From: Alphaproteobacteria bacterium
Lineage (GTDB): Bacteria; Pseudomonadota; Alphaproteobacteria; UBA828
Assembly (NCBI GenBank): GCA_022820945.1
Contig: JAJEEP010000040.1
Location: forward strand, 1-64,000
Direction of reading: 5' to 3'
Length of the DNA stretch: 64,000 nucleotides
A program made the position numbers and the translations under genes. Shown here piece by piece: positions 33,715 to 41,405 of the stretch. The number at the start of each line of letters is the position of its first letter. Positions within the stretch are counted from its first letter, which is position 1. The notes below the pieces were generated by a model. That model worked only from the letters and a program-made list of their open reading frames with translations. It made no database searches and was not told where the DNA came from.

Positions 33715-34947
33715 TTAAGACGCTCCTTGTCCAGGCTCCGTCGCGTTGACGAGCGCGGCCATGTTTCCGTACGGGTGGCGGTTCTCGTACATCTGCTGAT
33801 GCGCCTCGCCAATTTCGTCGAACGAGAAGGTGTGAGACAGGCAGGGGTCGACCTTCCGGTCCATGATCATCCGGTTTACGGCCGCGGCCTGCTCGTCGTT
33901 CGAAAGGTGGCTGCCCTGAAACCGCTTCTGCCGCATCCAGTGGTAGCGAAGGTCGAGTGTCGCGGTGTACCCGGTCGTTCCGGCGCAAATGACGATCATG
34001 CCGCCAGTCGCGCACAGGAATCCCGAGGTTGGCAGCGTCGCTTCGCCCGGGTGCTCAAAGACGATGCGGGGGCTCGCCTTCTCGCCAGCCGCTTCCCAGA
34101 AGGCCTTGCCGAACGCCCGTGCGCCCTTGAACCACTGCCCCCACTCCTTGCTGCTCGTGTCGGGCATCGGACCCCAGTGGTCAAAATCGTTCCGGTTGAT
34201 CACGCCGACGGCGCCATGGTCGAGACAGAACTGCCGTTTCTCTTCATCGGAAACCACTGCCACCGGTTTGCCGCCGTTTGCCGTCACGATCTGGAGGGCC
34301 AGCGCGCCGAGCCCGCCGGCAGCACCCCACACCAGCACATAGTCGCCCTCTTCGACGACGTTCGGCGACCAACCCATGAGCATTCGGTACGCAGTCGACG
34401 CGCAAAGCAGGTAGCAGCCCGCGGCCTCCCACGAGAGATGCTTGGGCTTCGGCTGACACTGGTGAGATTGGGCCCGGGCAAACTGGCAGTAGCTGCCGTA
34501 ATTGGTCTGGTAGCCCCAGATGCGCGTGCTTTCGGCGAGCATGGGGTCGCGTCCGGACAGAACCCACGGGTCCTCCGGCTCCCACCAACCGCTATGGACG
34601 ACGACTTCGTCACCGAGGTGGACGTTTGTCACCTGATCGCCGACGGCGAACACGATGCCCGAGCAGTCGCTGCCACCCGCATGAAAGTCCTCCGGCTCTC
34701 CCTTCCTCTGCCGGTCGGCGATGACATCGACGGGCTTGCCCAGAGCCGCCCAGACGTTGTTGTAGTTGATTCCGGTTGCCATGACGTAGACGAGCACGTC
34801 GAGCGGACCGATTTCGGGGGTGTCGATGACTTCTCGCTGCCATGCGTCCTTGGGCTCGCCGAAACGATCCTGGCGCACGAGGAACGCATGCATCTTTTCC
34901 GGCACCTCACCCAGCGGCGGGCGATCGCCGAGATCATATAACTCCAT
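33715..34947 (-). CDS. Crotonyl-CoA carboxylase/reductase-like MDR protein
   Basis: 410 residues, close in pattern to Rhodobacter Ccr: [29 protein letters not shown], the NADPH loop WGAAGGLG at 208-215, FEHPGEAT near 298 and QKRFQGSH near 340. Ccr reduces crotonyl-CoA with NADPH and fixes CO2. Two CO2-pocket positions look kept (Asn in NYNN, His347 in GSH). The pocket glutamate in the Rhodobacter motif GYETPDGSF is Gln147 here (GYQTNYGSY). It may therefore be a plain enoyl-CoA reductase or act on another acyl-CoA. ATG 34947 follows GGAGG by seven bases. No other ethylmalonyl-CoA pathway gene is in the window. Confidence 0.85.
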   Translation of the reverse strand: MELYDLGDRPPLGEVPEKMHAFLVRQDRFGEPKDAWQREVIDTPEIGPLDVLVYVMATGINYNNVWAALGKPVDVIADRQRKGEPEDFHAGGSDCSGIVFAVGDQVTNVHLGDEVVVHSGWWEPEDPWVLSGRDPMLAESTRIWGYQTNYGSYCQFARAQSHQCQPKPKHLSWEAAGCYLLCASTAYRMLMGWSPNVVEEGDYVLVWGAAGGLGALALQIVTANGGKPVAVVSDEEKRQFCLDHGAVGVINRNDFDHWGPMPDTSSKEWGQWFKGARAFGKAFWEAAGEKASPRIVFEHPGEATLPTSGFLCATGGMIVICAGTTGYTATLDLRYHWMRQKRFQGSHLSNDEQAAAVNRMIMDRKVDPCLSHTFSFDEIGEAHQQMYENRHPYGNMAALVNATEPGQGAS

Positions 34948-35286
34948 TTGCTTCCTCCCCTCACGCTCCGCGATCCACATTGGGGACGAAGCCGCAGGCA
35001 CTAGGTCTTCACGCGATAACCCGCCATCGGCAGCGCGTGTGTGCTTAAGCTATTTCGATATCTCACTAATTGTCGAGTAAATCTGCTGCCGTGCTCTCCC
35101 CAGAATTCGTGTTACAGCCGAAACCCTGTTTTCCAGCACCATCGGCTTCGCCGATACGGTCCCAAACCCGGTTACACCGGTGTACCGGATCGCCGCATCG
35201 CCCCTCGAATCGGAAACCAAAGCCTCTTCGGTTTGGAGTTGCCCGTCTTGGGGGACACCTGATCAGTTGGGAGAAAGGAGTCCACG
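34948..35286. other. Intergenic region with upstream motif and IS3-like end
   Basis: No real gene is visible. TTTCGATATCTC at 35053-35064, 106 bp before the Ccr-like start, repeats the motif before hyuA with one change, so it may be a shared operator. From about 35170 to 35286 the sequence reads like the 5' end and leader of an IS3-family element: AACCAAAGCC, GGAGTTGCCCGTC, then AGAAAGGAGTCCACG before the orfA fragment. The exact boundary of the element cannot be fixed by eye. Confidence 0.4.
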
Positions 35287-35392
35287 ATGTCGATGACTCG
35301 TCCGCCCTCTGCATCTGCGTTCCGTGAACGGATGATCGAGCTGGTTCGCTCGGGCCGCTCACCGGAGGAGCTGGCCCGTTGGGTCCAGGCGG
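35287..35392 (+). pseudogene. Truncated IS3-family transposase OrfA remnant
   Basis: MSMTRPPSASAFRERMIELVRSG, then RSPEELAR, is the typical N-terminal helix-turn-helix start of an IS3-type OrfA. After about 31 residues the match ends (WVQAGVIRSEG follows) and the rest of the transposase is missing. A good ribosome site (AGAAAGGAG) survives. The break falls within a few bases of the 3' end of the HD-domain gene on the other strand, so the insertion or its deletion may have trimmed that gene. Confidence 0.6.
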
Positions 35393-35395
35393 GAG

Positions 35396-36070
35396 TCATC
35401 CGGTCGGAGGGATCGGGCGTCCGAAGAGGTAACGCCGGCTGCCCGCCAGCTCGCGGCGCCGCTTCAGGTCCATGGTGCAGTCCTCGGCGGCGTCCAGGGC
35501 GCGCACGGCGCTCTCGTAGAGGGGCAGCGCGGCGGTGACGGCGATGGAGGGCCGGATGCGCTCCACGGTGAAGTCCAGCTTCTCCCGCGCCTGGGCGATG
35601 GTGTAGCGGTCGTCCCGCACCCAATCGACGGTGATCCAGTCCAGGGTCTCCAGGAAGGAGAGCGAATCCGCCGCCTGCACGAAGTCGGCCTCCCAGCCGC
35701 CTCCGATCTCGTGCCGCAGGATGAGTCGGCGGACGCGCCGGATGAACGCCTCGTCCGGCGCCGGCGAACGGCTGCGCAGCCACTCCTCGACGATGTTCGC
35801 AGACCGGGTGGAGTGCGCGAAGAGGTAGTCCGGATCGTCGAAGCCGTTGCTGGGCGTGCTGGAAGGCCCGCCGGGGAAGAACCGTTCGGCATCGTGCGTC
35901 AGTGCCGCGAACCTGAGCTCGGGCGAGGCCTCGGGGCAGATCTTGACCGCCCACATGCGCGTCGCGATCAGGTGCTCAAGCTGATAGAAGCCGTCCAGCC
36001 ACGCCATCGCGTCGTCTTCCAGCGGCGAGAGCGCAGCGTTCGCGTAGCGGCCGCGGGTGGGATACTCCAT
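35396..36070 (-). CDS. HD-domain protein at the end of the dikinase/molybdenum operon
   Basis: 224 residues. HD-superfamily metal ligands can be picked out: His-Asp in THDAERF (about 68-69), His in LILRHEIGG near 120 and Asp in QAADSLSF near 135. Most members are phosphohydrolases of nucleotides or phosphoesters, which would suit an operon that also carries a phosphotransferase. ATG 36070 follows GAGG by eight bases; GTG 36079 is in frame and overlaps the large-subunit stop. The C-terminus (GRPIPPTG) abuts an IS3 remnant and may have been altered. Confidence 0.65.
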   Translation of the reverse strand: MEYPTRGRYANAALSPLEDDAMAWLDGFYQLEHLIATRMWAVKICPEASPELRFAALTHDAERFFPGGPSSTPSNGFDDPDYLFAHSTRSANIVEEWLRSRSPAPDEAFIRRVRRLILRHEIGGGWEADFVQAADSLSFLETLDWITVDWVRDDRYTIAQAREKLDFTVERIRPSIAVTAALPLYESAVRALDAAEDCTMDLKRRRELAGSRRYLFGRPIPPTG

Positions 36071-36075
36071 GTCGG

Positions 36076-38451
36076 TCACCTCTTCATGGCACCAGAGCCG
36101 CGGGCGTCCCGTGCGTCCGACAGCGCCCGCCAGACGCGCTCCGGCGTTAGCGGCAGAGCGGAAATCTCCACGCCGTAGTCCGCCAGCGCATCGCAGATGG
36201 CGTTGGTGACCGCCGCCGCCGGCGGGATCGTGCCGACCTCGCCGACGCCGCGCACGCCGAAGGGCGTGACATGGGAGGGGATCTCGGTGTGCAGCAGGTC
36301 GATGGGCGGCACGTCCATGATGGTGGGGGCGAAGTAGTCCAGCATGCTGCCGCTCACGAGCTGGCCTGTGCTCTCGTCGTAGCGAAGCTCCTCCGCGAGC
36401 GCCGCGCCGAGGCCCTGCACCAGGCCGCCCCGCACCTGGCCGTCAACCAGCGGCGGGTTGACCACGACTCCGCAGTCGTGCGCCATCACGAAGCGATCCA
36501 CGTCGAACTCGCCGCTCTCGGGATCGACCGCGACCACCGCGGCGGCGGTGCCGAACGAGAACGACGCGTGCGAGGGCTCGAAGTGCGCGGCCGCCTCAAG
36601 GCCCGGCGCTTCGTCCTCCGGAATCCCCTGGCCGATGATGGCGCGGGTGAAGATGTCAGCGAGCGGCACGGCGCGGCCGGGCTCGTCCGCCACGCGCACG
36701 GCGCGCCCGCTCACCTCCAGCGCATCCGGTGTCGATTGCAGCACCATGGCCGCGATGCGGAGGGTCTTGTCGCGCAGCGCGTCGGCGGCCTCGTGGATGG
36801 CGCCGGCGGCGGCGATCAGGGTGCGCGAGGCGAAGGCGCCGGTGTTGAGCGGCGATGCCCCGCTATCCCCGGCATGGACCGTAATCGCCTCGTAGTCGAT
36901 GCCGAAGACCTCGGCGCAGACTTGCGCGAACGCCGTCTCGCTGCCTTGGCCGAAGGTCGAGACACCGGTGTAGAGGTCGATGCCGCCGGAACGGTTGGCG
37001 CGCAGAACGACGCTCTCGTGGGCGCCGAAGCGGGAGCCGCGGCCCGCGAGGAAGCGCGCGCTGGCATAGCCCGTGCGCTCGACGAAGGAGGCGAAGCCGA
37101 TGCCGGTCAGCCGCTCGTCGTCCCGGCACTCCCGGCCTTTGGCGCGATGCGCGGCGTAGTCGACGGCGTCGGCGGCCATCTCCAGCGTCTTCAGATAGTC
37201 GCCGTTGTCGTAGACCGCACGGCTCGGCGTGGTCCAGGGCAGGTCCTCCGGGCGCAGCATGTTCGTTCGCCGCAGCTCCAGCGGGTCGACATCGAGGCGC
37301 CGCGCCAGTCGGTCGAGCAGCACTTCCAGCGCGAAGTTGACCTCCGGCTGGCCGTAGCCGCGGTAGGCCCCGATGGGCGTCTTGTTGGTGAGCGCGACGC
37401 GGCGCTCGACCGCCGCATCGGCCACCTTGTAGGGGCCGGTGAAAACCACGCTGGAAAGCTGCGCCGAGCCGTAGGTCGAATTCCAGGCGCCGAGGTCGGT
37501 GGTGTACTGGTTGGTAATCGCCACGATGCGCCCGTCGGCCTCGGCACCGATGCGAACGTCGTGCACGGCCTCCCGCGCCTGGGTGCTGGCGCGGAAGAAC
37601 TCGAGGCGGTCCTCGATCCACTTGACCGGGCGCCGCAGCGCCATCGCGTGCAGCACCGCCAGCACGTCCTCCGGGTAGAGACCGAGCTTCATGCCGAAGC
37701 CGCCGCCGACATCCGAGGCGATGACGCGGATGCAGCCTTCGTCGAGCGGCAGGCACTCCGCCAGCTGCTGCCGGATCAGGTGCGGCGTCTGGGTGGAGGC
37801 ATGGACCTCCAGCGTGCGGGCGCCGGCGCGCCAGTGGGCGACGATACCGCGCGCCTCCATGGGGAGCGCGCTCACCCGGTTCACGTGGAAACGCCCCTCG
37901 ACGACGACCGGGGCCTCGGCCAAACAGGCCTCGGGCTCGCCCGCGCGGTCCACGTTGCTGGTCAGCAGGTTCGAGGGGAGCGTCCCGGGATGCAGCACCG
38001 GCGCGTCGTCGGCGAGCGCGCCGAGCGTGTCGGTCACATGGGGCAGGGGCTCGTAGTCGATGTCGATCAGCTCCAGCGCGTCCTCGGCAATGGCGCGGCT
38101 GGTCGCGGCCACGCTCACCACCGGCTGCCCCTCGTGAATCGCTTCCGCGCCCGCCAGCGCGTAGTAGGGCAGCAGCGGCGCGCCGGGCACGGGCCTAAGC
38201 ACGGTCAGCGGCTCGCTCGCGGCCCGCACGTCGGCGCCGGTCAGGATGTGCCGCACGCCGGCCAGCGCGCGGGCTTGCGCCACGTCGATCGCGCCGATGG
38301 CGGCGCGGGGGAAGGGGCAGCGGCCCACCGCCATCTCCAGCTGATGGGCGAGCTGCACGTCGTCGGTGAAGAGGCCGTCGCCGCACAGCAGGCGGTCGTC
38401 CTCCTTGCGGGGGAGGGCGCCGCCGATGAGGCTCTGGCGGGGTGCGCTCAC
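36076..38451 (-). CDS. Molybdenum hydroxylase large subunit
   Basis: 791 residues. Ald_Xan_dh_C lies at about 18-135. DVGGGFGMKLG is near 240, the cofactor loop AYRGYGQPE near 365, and the catalytic glutamate is Glu738 in GVGEVGTIPP. The loop is not AYRCSFR, so this is not form I CO dehydrogenase despite the CoxG-like neighbour. Relatives hydroxylate aromatic or heterocyclic rings or aldehydes. The GTG start overlaps the small-subunit stop by four bases. Confidence 0.92.
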   Translation of the reverse strand: MSAPRQSLIGGALPRKEDDRLLCGDGLFTDDVQLAHQLEMAVGRCPFPRAAIGAIDVAQARALAGVRHILTGADVRAASEPLTVLRPVPGAPLLPYYALAGAEAIHEGQPVVSVAATSRAIAEDALELIDIDYEPLPHVTDTLGALADDAPVLHPGTLPSNLLTSNVDRAGEPEACLAEAPVVVEGRFHVNRVSALPMEARGIVAHWRAGARTLEVHASTQTPHLIRQQLAECLPLDEGCIRVIASDVGGGFGMKLGLYPEDVLAVLHAMALRRPVKWIEDRLEFFRASTQAREAVHDVRIGAEADGRIVAITNQYTTDLGAWNSTYGSAQLSSVVFTGPYKVADAAVERRVALTNKTPIGAYRGYGQPEVNFALEVLLDRLARRLDVDPLELRRTNMLRPEDLPWTTPSRAVYDNGDYLKTLEMAADAVDYAAHRAKGRECRDDERLTGIGFASFVERTGYASARFLAGRGSRFGAHESVVLRANRSGGIDLYTGVSTFGQGSETAFAQVCAEVFGIDYEAITVHAGDSGASPLNTGAFASRTLIAAAGAIHEAADALRDKTLRIAAMVLQSTPDALEVSGRAVRVADEPGRAVPLADIFTRAIIGQGIPEDEAPGLEAAAHFEPSHASFSFGTAAAVVAVDPESGEFDVDRFVMAHDCGVVVNPPLVDGQVRGGLVQGLGAALAEELRYDESTGQLVSGSMLDYFAPTIMDVPPIDLLHTEIPSHVTPFGVRGVGEVGTIPPAAAVTNAICDALADYGVEISALPLTPERVWRALSDARDARGSGAMKR

Positions 38452-38939
38452 CGTGAAGCCTCGTGCTCGTCCGCGCTCAGGTACTCCTCCACTGCGCGCA
38501 GGATGTTCTCGTAGCCGGTGCAGCGGCAGAGCACGCCCACAAGCTCTTCGCGGATCTCCGCGCGGGAGAGCGTCCGCCCGCTGGCCTTCAGGCTCTCCGC
38601 CAGCATCAGGAAGCCCGGCGTGCAGTAGCCGCACTGCAGCGCGTGGTGCCGCTTGAAGGCCTCCTGCGCGGCGTTGAGCCGGTCACCTGCGGCCAAGGCC
38701 TCGACTGTCTTGACCTCCGTGCCGTCGAGTTGCACGGCGAGCATGAGGCAGGACTTGATGGCGGCGCCGTCCACCAGGATCGTGCACATGCCGCAGACGC
38801 CCTGCTCGCAGCCGACGTGGGTACCGGTCCAGCCCAGGCGATGGCGTAGAAAATCCGCCGCGTGCATGCGCACCGGCGCCTCCGCCGACACCGCCTCGCC
38901 ATTCAGGCGGAAGGCGATGGCGCGTTCAGCGCCGCTCAA
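38448..38939 (-). CDS. Molybdenum hydroxylase small subunit, two [2Fe-2S] clusters
   Basis: 163 residues. The first cluster motif is CEQGVCGMC with a further cysteine near 64. The second is QCGYC with CRC (about 102-140). It links the molybdenum site of the downstream gene product to the FAD subunit encoded upstream. Its start overlaps the CoxG-like stop and its stop overlaps the large-subunit start, four bases each. Confidence 0.95.
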   Translation of the reverse strand: MSGAERAIAFRLNGEAVSAEAPVRMHAADFLRHRLGWTGTHVGCEQGVCGMCTILVDGAAIKSCLMLAVQLDGTEVKTVEALAAGDRLNAAQEAFKRHHALQCGYCTPGFLMLAESLKASGRTLSRAEIREELVGVLCRCTGYENILRAVEEYLSADEHEASR

Positions 38940-39427
38940 TGGCTGCCTCCTCGGGCCGGGGCGCCGGGCGCATCGGCGGCCGAGAGCGCCTGCTCCAGGT
39001 TGCAGGCGAATTCGGCGGTCACCTTCGCGGCGTGCCTGTTGATCACCGCGCTGCCGACGGTGCCGAGCACGCCGGCGAGCGCGACCTCGCCCTCTACGGC
39101 GACGCAGGTTTCGCCGCCCTCGTCGGTAAGCGTGACCGCGTTCTGGGCGCGGAAGTTGCCGACCGCGCCGCGCACCGCCTTGCCGGTGGCGGTGAACGCG
39201 ATGCGCGCGCCGGCGGTGCGCTCGCTGATGCGCACCTTGGCCTGGAAGGTCGTCGACATGGGCCCCAACTTCTGGGTCGCGCGGACGGAATAGCTGTCGT
39301 CCTCACCCTCCAGCGGCTCCGCCTCTTCGACGCCGGGAATGCAGCGCGCGACCTCGAGCGGCTGCTCGAAGAAGCGCCAGACCTCATCGCCGCTCGCCCG
39401 GATACGGAACTCGTGGCGGAACTTCAT
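38936..39427 (-). CDS. CoxG-like SRPBCC protein
   Basis: 163 residues of the START/SRPBCC fold: MKFRHEFRIRASGDEVWRFF, then IPGVEEAEPLEGED, as in CoxG and the other proteins annotated as CO dehydrogenase subunit G. In CO oxidisers CoxG recruits the enzyme to the membrane; in other molybdenum hydroxylase operons the role is unproven. The C-terminal 20 residues are low-complexity (ADAPGAPARGG). It lies 23 bp after the FAD subunit and overlaps the small subunit by four bases. Confidence 0.85.
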   Translation of the reverse strand: MKFRHEFRIRASGDEVWRFFEQPLEVARCIPGVEEAEPLEGEDDSYSVRATQKLGPMSTTFQAKVRISERTAGARIAFTATGKAVRGAVGNFRAQNAVTLTDEGGETCVAVEGEVALAGVLGTVGSAVINRHAAKVTAEFACNLEQALSAADAPGAPARGGSH

Positions 39428-39450
39428 CGCGTGGCGCCCCGCACCCGGCC

Positions 39451-40314
39451 TCAGGCGTGCGCCGAGGCGCGCAGGTCGCGCAGCACCCGTGCGACGTAGA
39501 GCGGCACGAGGTGGGCGCGGTACTCGGCCGAGCCCCGGATGTCGTCGGGCGGGTCGATGGCCTCGCGCGCGGCTTGGCCTGCCGCTGCGATGTCGGCGTC
39601 GTCGAGGCGGCTTCCTTCCAGCAGCGCCATGCTGGCTTCGGCCAGAACCGGCGTGTCGTTGACCCCGCCGAGCCCGATGCGAAGCCCGCGCCAGCGGCCG
39701 TCGTCGGCGATCGGCCCGGTCGCCGCCACCGAGAGCACGCAGAAATCGTTGTGCCGGCGGCAGCACTCGCGGAAGGCGAAGTGCGGCGGATGCGGAGGAA
39801 CGTGAACCTCCGTCAGCACCTCGTCGGGCGCGAGGGTGGCGGCATAGGCGCCTTCGTAGAGGTCTTCCATCGCGATGGCGCGCGCGCCGGAGGGCCCGAG
39901 CACGTGGACCGTAGCGCCGAGCACCAGGCAGCCCAGCGGCATTTCGCCTGTCGGGTCGCCCTGCACGAGGCTGCCGCCGATGGTGCCGCGATTGCGCACC
40001 TGGCGGTCGCCGACGAAGGCCACCATCGCCTTGAGCAGCGGCAGCCGCTCCGCGACCAGCGGCGAGAATTCGAGCGTGCTGTGGCGCACCAGCGCGCCGA
40101 TCCGGGTCTCGTCCCCCTCGACCGTCAGTCCGGTGAGGTCGGTGAGTCCGTTGATGTCGACCACCGCGTCCGGGCGCCAGAGCCGCATGTTTATCATCGG
40201 CATCAGGCTCTGGCCGCCGGCAAGAACGCGGGCGCCGCCGTCGTAGTCCTGCAGGTGGCGCACCGCTTCGGCGATGTCGCCCGGCCGGTGGTAGGCGAAG
40301 TCGGCGCTTTTCAC
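39451..40314 (-). CDS. Molybdenum hydroxylase medium (FAD) subunit
   Basis: 287 residues. Flavin motifs VLAGGQSLMPMINMR (about 30-44) and RNRGTIGGSLVQGDPTGE (about 108-125), and the C-terminal domain from about 175. The GTG start overlaps the stop of the dikinase ATP-binding subunit by four bases, so the phosphotransferase and the hydroxylase are translated as one coupled run. This physical coupling is the main reason to think they serve one pathway. Confidence 0.92.
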   Translation of the reverse strand: MKSADFAYHRPGDIAEAVRHLQDYDGGARVLAGGQSLMPMINMRLWRPDAVVDINGLTDLTGLTVEGDETRIGALVRHSTLEFSPLVAERLPLLKAMVAFVGDRQVRNRGTIGGSLVQGDPTGEMPLGCLVLGATVHVLGPSGARAIAMEDLYEGAYAATLAPDEVLTEVHVPPHPPHFAFRECCRRHNDFCVLSVAATGPIADDGRWRGLRIGLGGVNDTPVLAEASMALLEGSRLDDADIAAAGQAAREAIDPPDDIRGSAEYRAHLVPLYVARVLRDLRASAHA

Positions 40315-41405
40315 CGGTCTCGGTGTCCGGGGCCCGCCGCGGCCACCCGGCCGCCCGAGAGCCTGGCGAGCACGTGCCCCACCGCGCTCCTGCTCTCGGA
40401 GACGAGGCCGGCGCTCTCCCGCTGGCTCCACACCGTCTCGGGCCGGACCTGGAGCACCCGCACCTCGCCGTCTGCGCCGATGGCCCATTCGATGTCCTGC
40501 GCGGCGCCGCGATGCGTCTCGATCCGCTTGGCGAGGCCAGCGAGCGCGAGTGCCTCTTCGTCGGCGATGCAGGCGGCGTGCCCCCGCTCGGGCGCGAGCG
40601 GCATCATGCACACCGCGCCTGCGGTGGGATCGAAGCGGTATTCCTCGGCTTGCGGCACGATGTCCCGCTTGACGATCTCCAGCGTCACCTTGTCGACGGT
40701 GAAGCGGCTCGGCGTCACGTCGCCCTTGACCACGCCTTCGCCGAGGCCCCAGCAGGCCTCCATGACGATCTTGGAGCGATCGCCGTTGAGCGGGTCGAGG
40801 GTGAACATGACGCCGGCGGCGCGCGCCTCCACCATTTGCTGGATGCCGACGCAAATGCCGTGGTCGCCCTCTGCCGCAGCGTCGTCGCCCGCCTGGTAGG
40901 AGAGGGCCGCGTCGCCGAACATGCTGGCCCAGCACGCGCGCACATGACGCAGCACGGCGTCGGCGCCGGCGATCCAGAGATAGGTGTCGTACTGGCCGGC
41001 GAAGCTCGCATCGGCGAGGTCCTCCGCCTCGCCGCTGGAGCGCACGGCCACCGGCACGCCGGCACGGCCCGCTTTCTCCTCCAGGAGCGCGTAGTTGCGC
41101 CGGATTGCGCTCTCCAGCTCGTCCGGCATCGGCGCGGCGCCGATGGCCTCCACGAGCCGCGCCCGTGCCTCGACGCTGTCCGCAAGCGTCCTGCCGCGCG
41201 CGGTCTCCCTCACGAACGCGGCCCTATCGGCGAGGGCCGCGTGGACCATGAAGGCGCGGTAGGCGGCGGTGGTCACGCCGAAGCCGGGCGGGACGGAGAA
41301 CCCGGCCGCCGTCATCTCGGCGAGGCTCGCGAACTTGCCGCCGAGCAGCGGGTTGTCCGGCGCGCTCGCGTGATCCAGCCAGAGGACGAAAGGCTCGCCG
41401 GTCAT
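40311..41405 (-). CDS. Phenylphosphate synthase beta-like ATP-binding subunit
   Basis: 364 residues. It is the ATP-grasp half of PEP synthase only: LLGGKFASLAEMTAAGFSVPPGF at the start, VPVAVRSSGEAEDLADASFAGQ near 115-137, and the closing IEWAIGADGEVRVLQVRPET near 320. The swivelling histidine domain is not here but in the gene just upstream. Thauera phenylphosphate synthase is split the same way, with a beta subunit of about 40 kDa, and it activates phenol by phosphorylation with ATP. Homology to free-standing PEP synthase fragments is an alternative. It overlaps both neighbours by four bases. Confidence 0.75.
   Translation of the reverse strand: MTGEPFVLWLDHASAPDNPLLGGKFASLAEMTAAGFSVPPGFGVTTAAYRAFMVHAALADRAAFVRETARGRTLADSVEARARLVEAIGAAPMPDELESAIRRNYALLEEKAGRAGVPVAVRSSGEAEDLADASFAGQYDTYLWIAGADAVLRHVRACWASMFGDAALSYQAGDDAAAEGDHGICVGIQQMVEARAAGVMFTLDPLNGDRSKIVMEACWGLGEGVVKGDVTPSRFTVDKVTLEIVKRDIVPQAEEYRFDPTAGAVCMMPLAPERGHAACIADEEALALAGLAKRIETHRGAAQDIEWAIGADGEVRVLQVRPETVWSQRESAGLVSESRSAVGHVLARLSGGRVAAAGPGHRDR

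Noticed and set aside
33423..33812. A small minus-strand frame in the hairpin region
   Set aside because: The translation is Arg/Ser-rich with no recognisable pattern and spans the terminator and promoter elements.
36076..40314. Form I carbon monoxide dehydrogenase (CoxMSL with CoxG)
   Set aside because: The large subunit's cofactor loop is AYRGYGQPE, not AYRCSFR, and the neighbours are a phosphotransferase pair, so CO oxidation is not supported.
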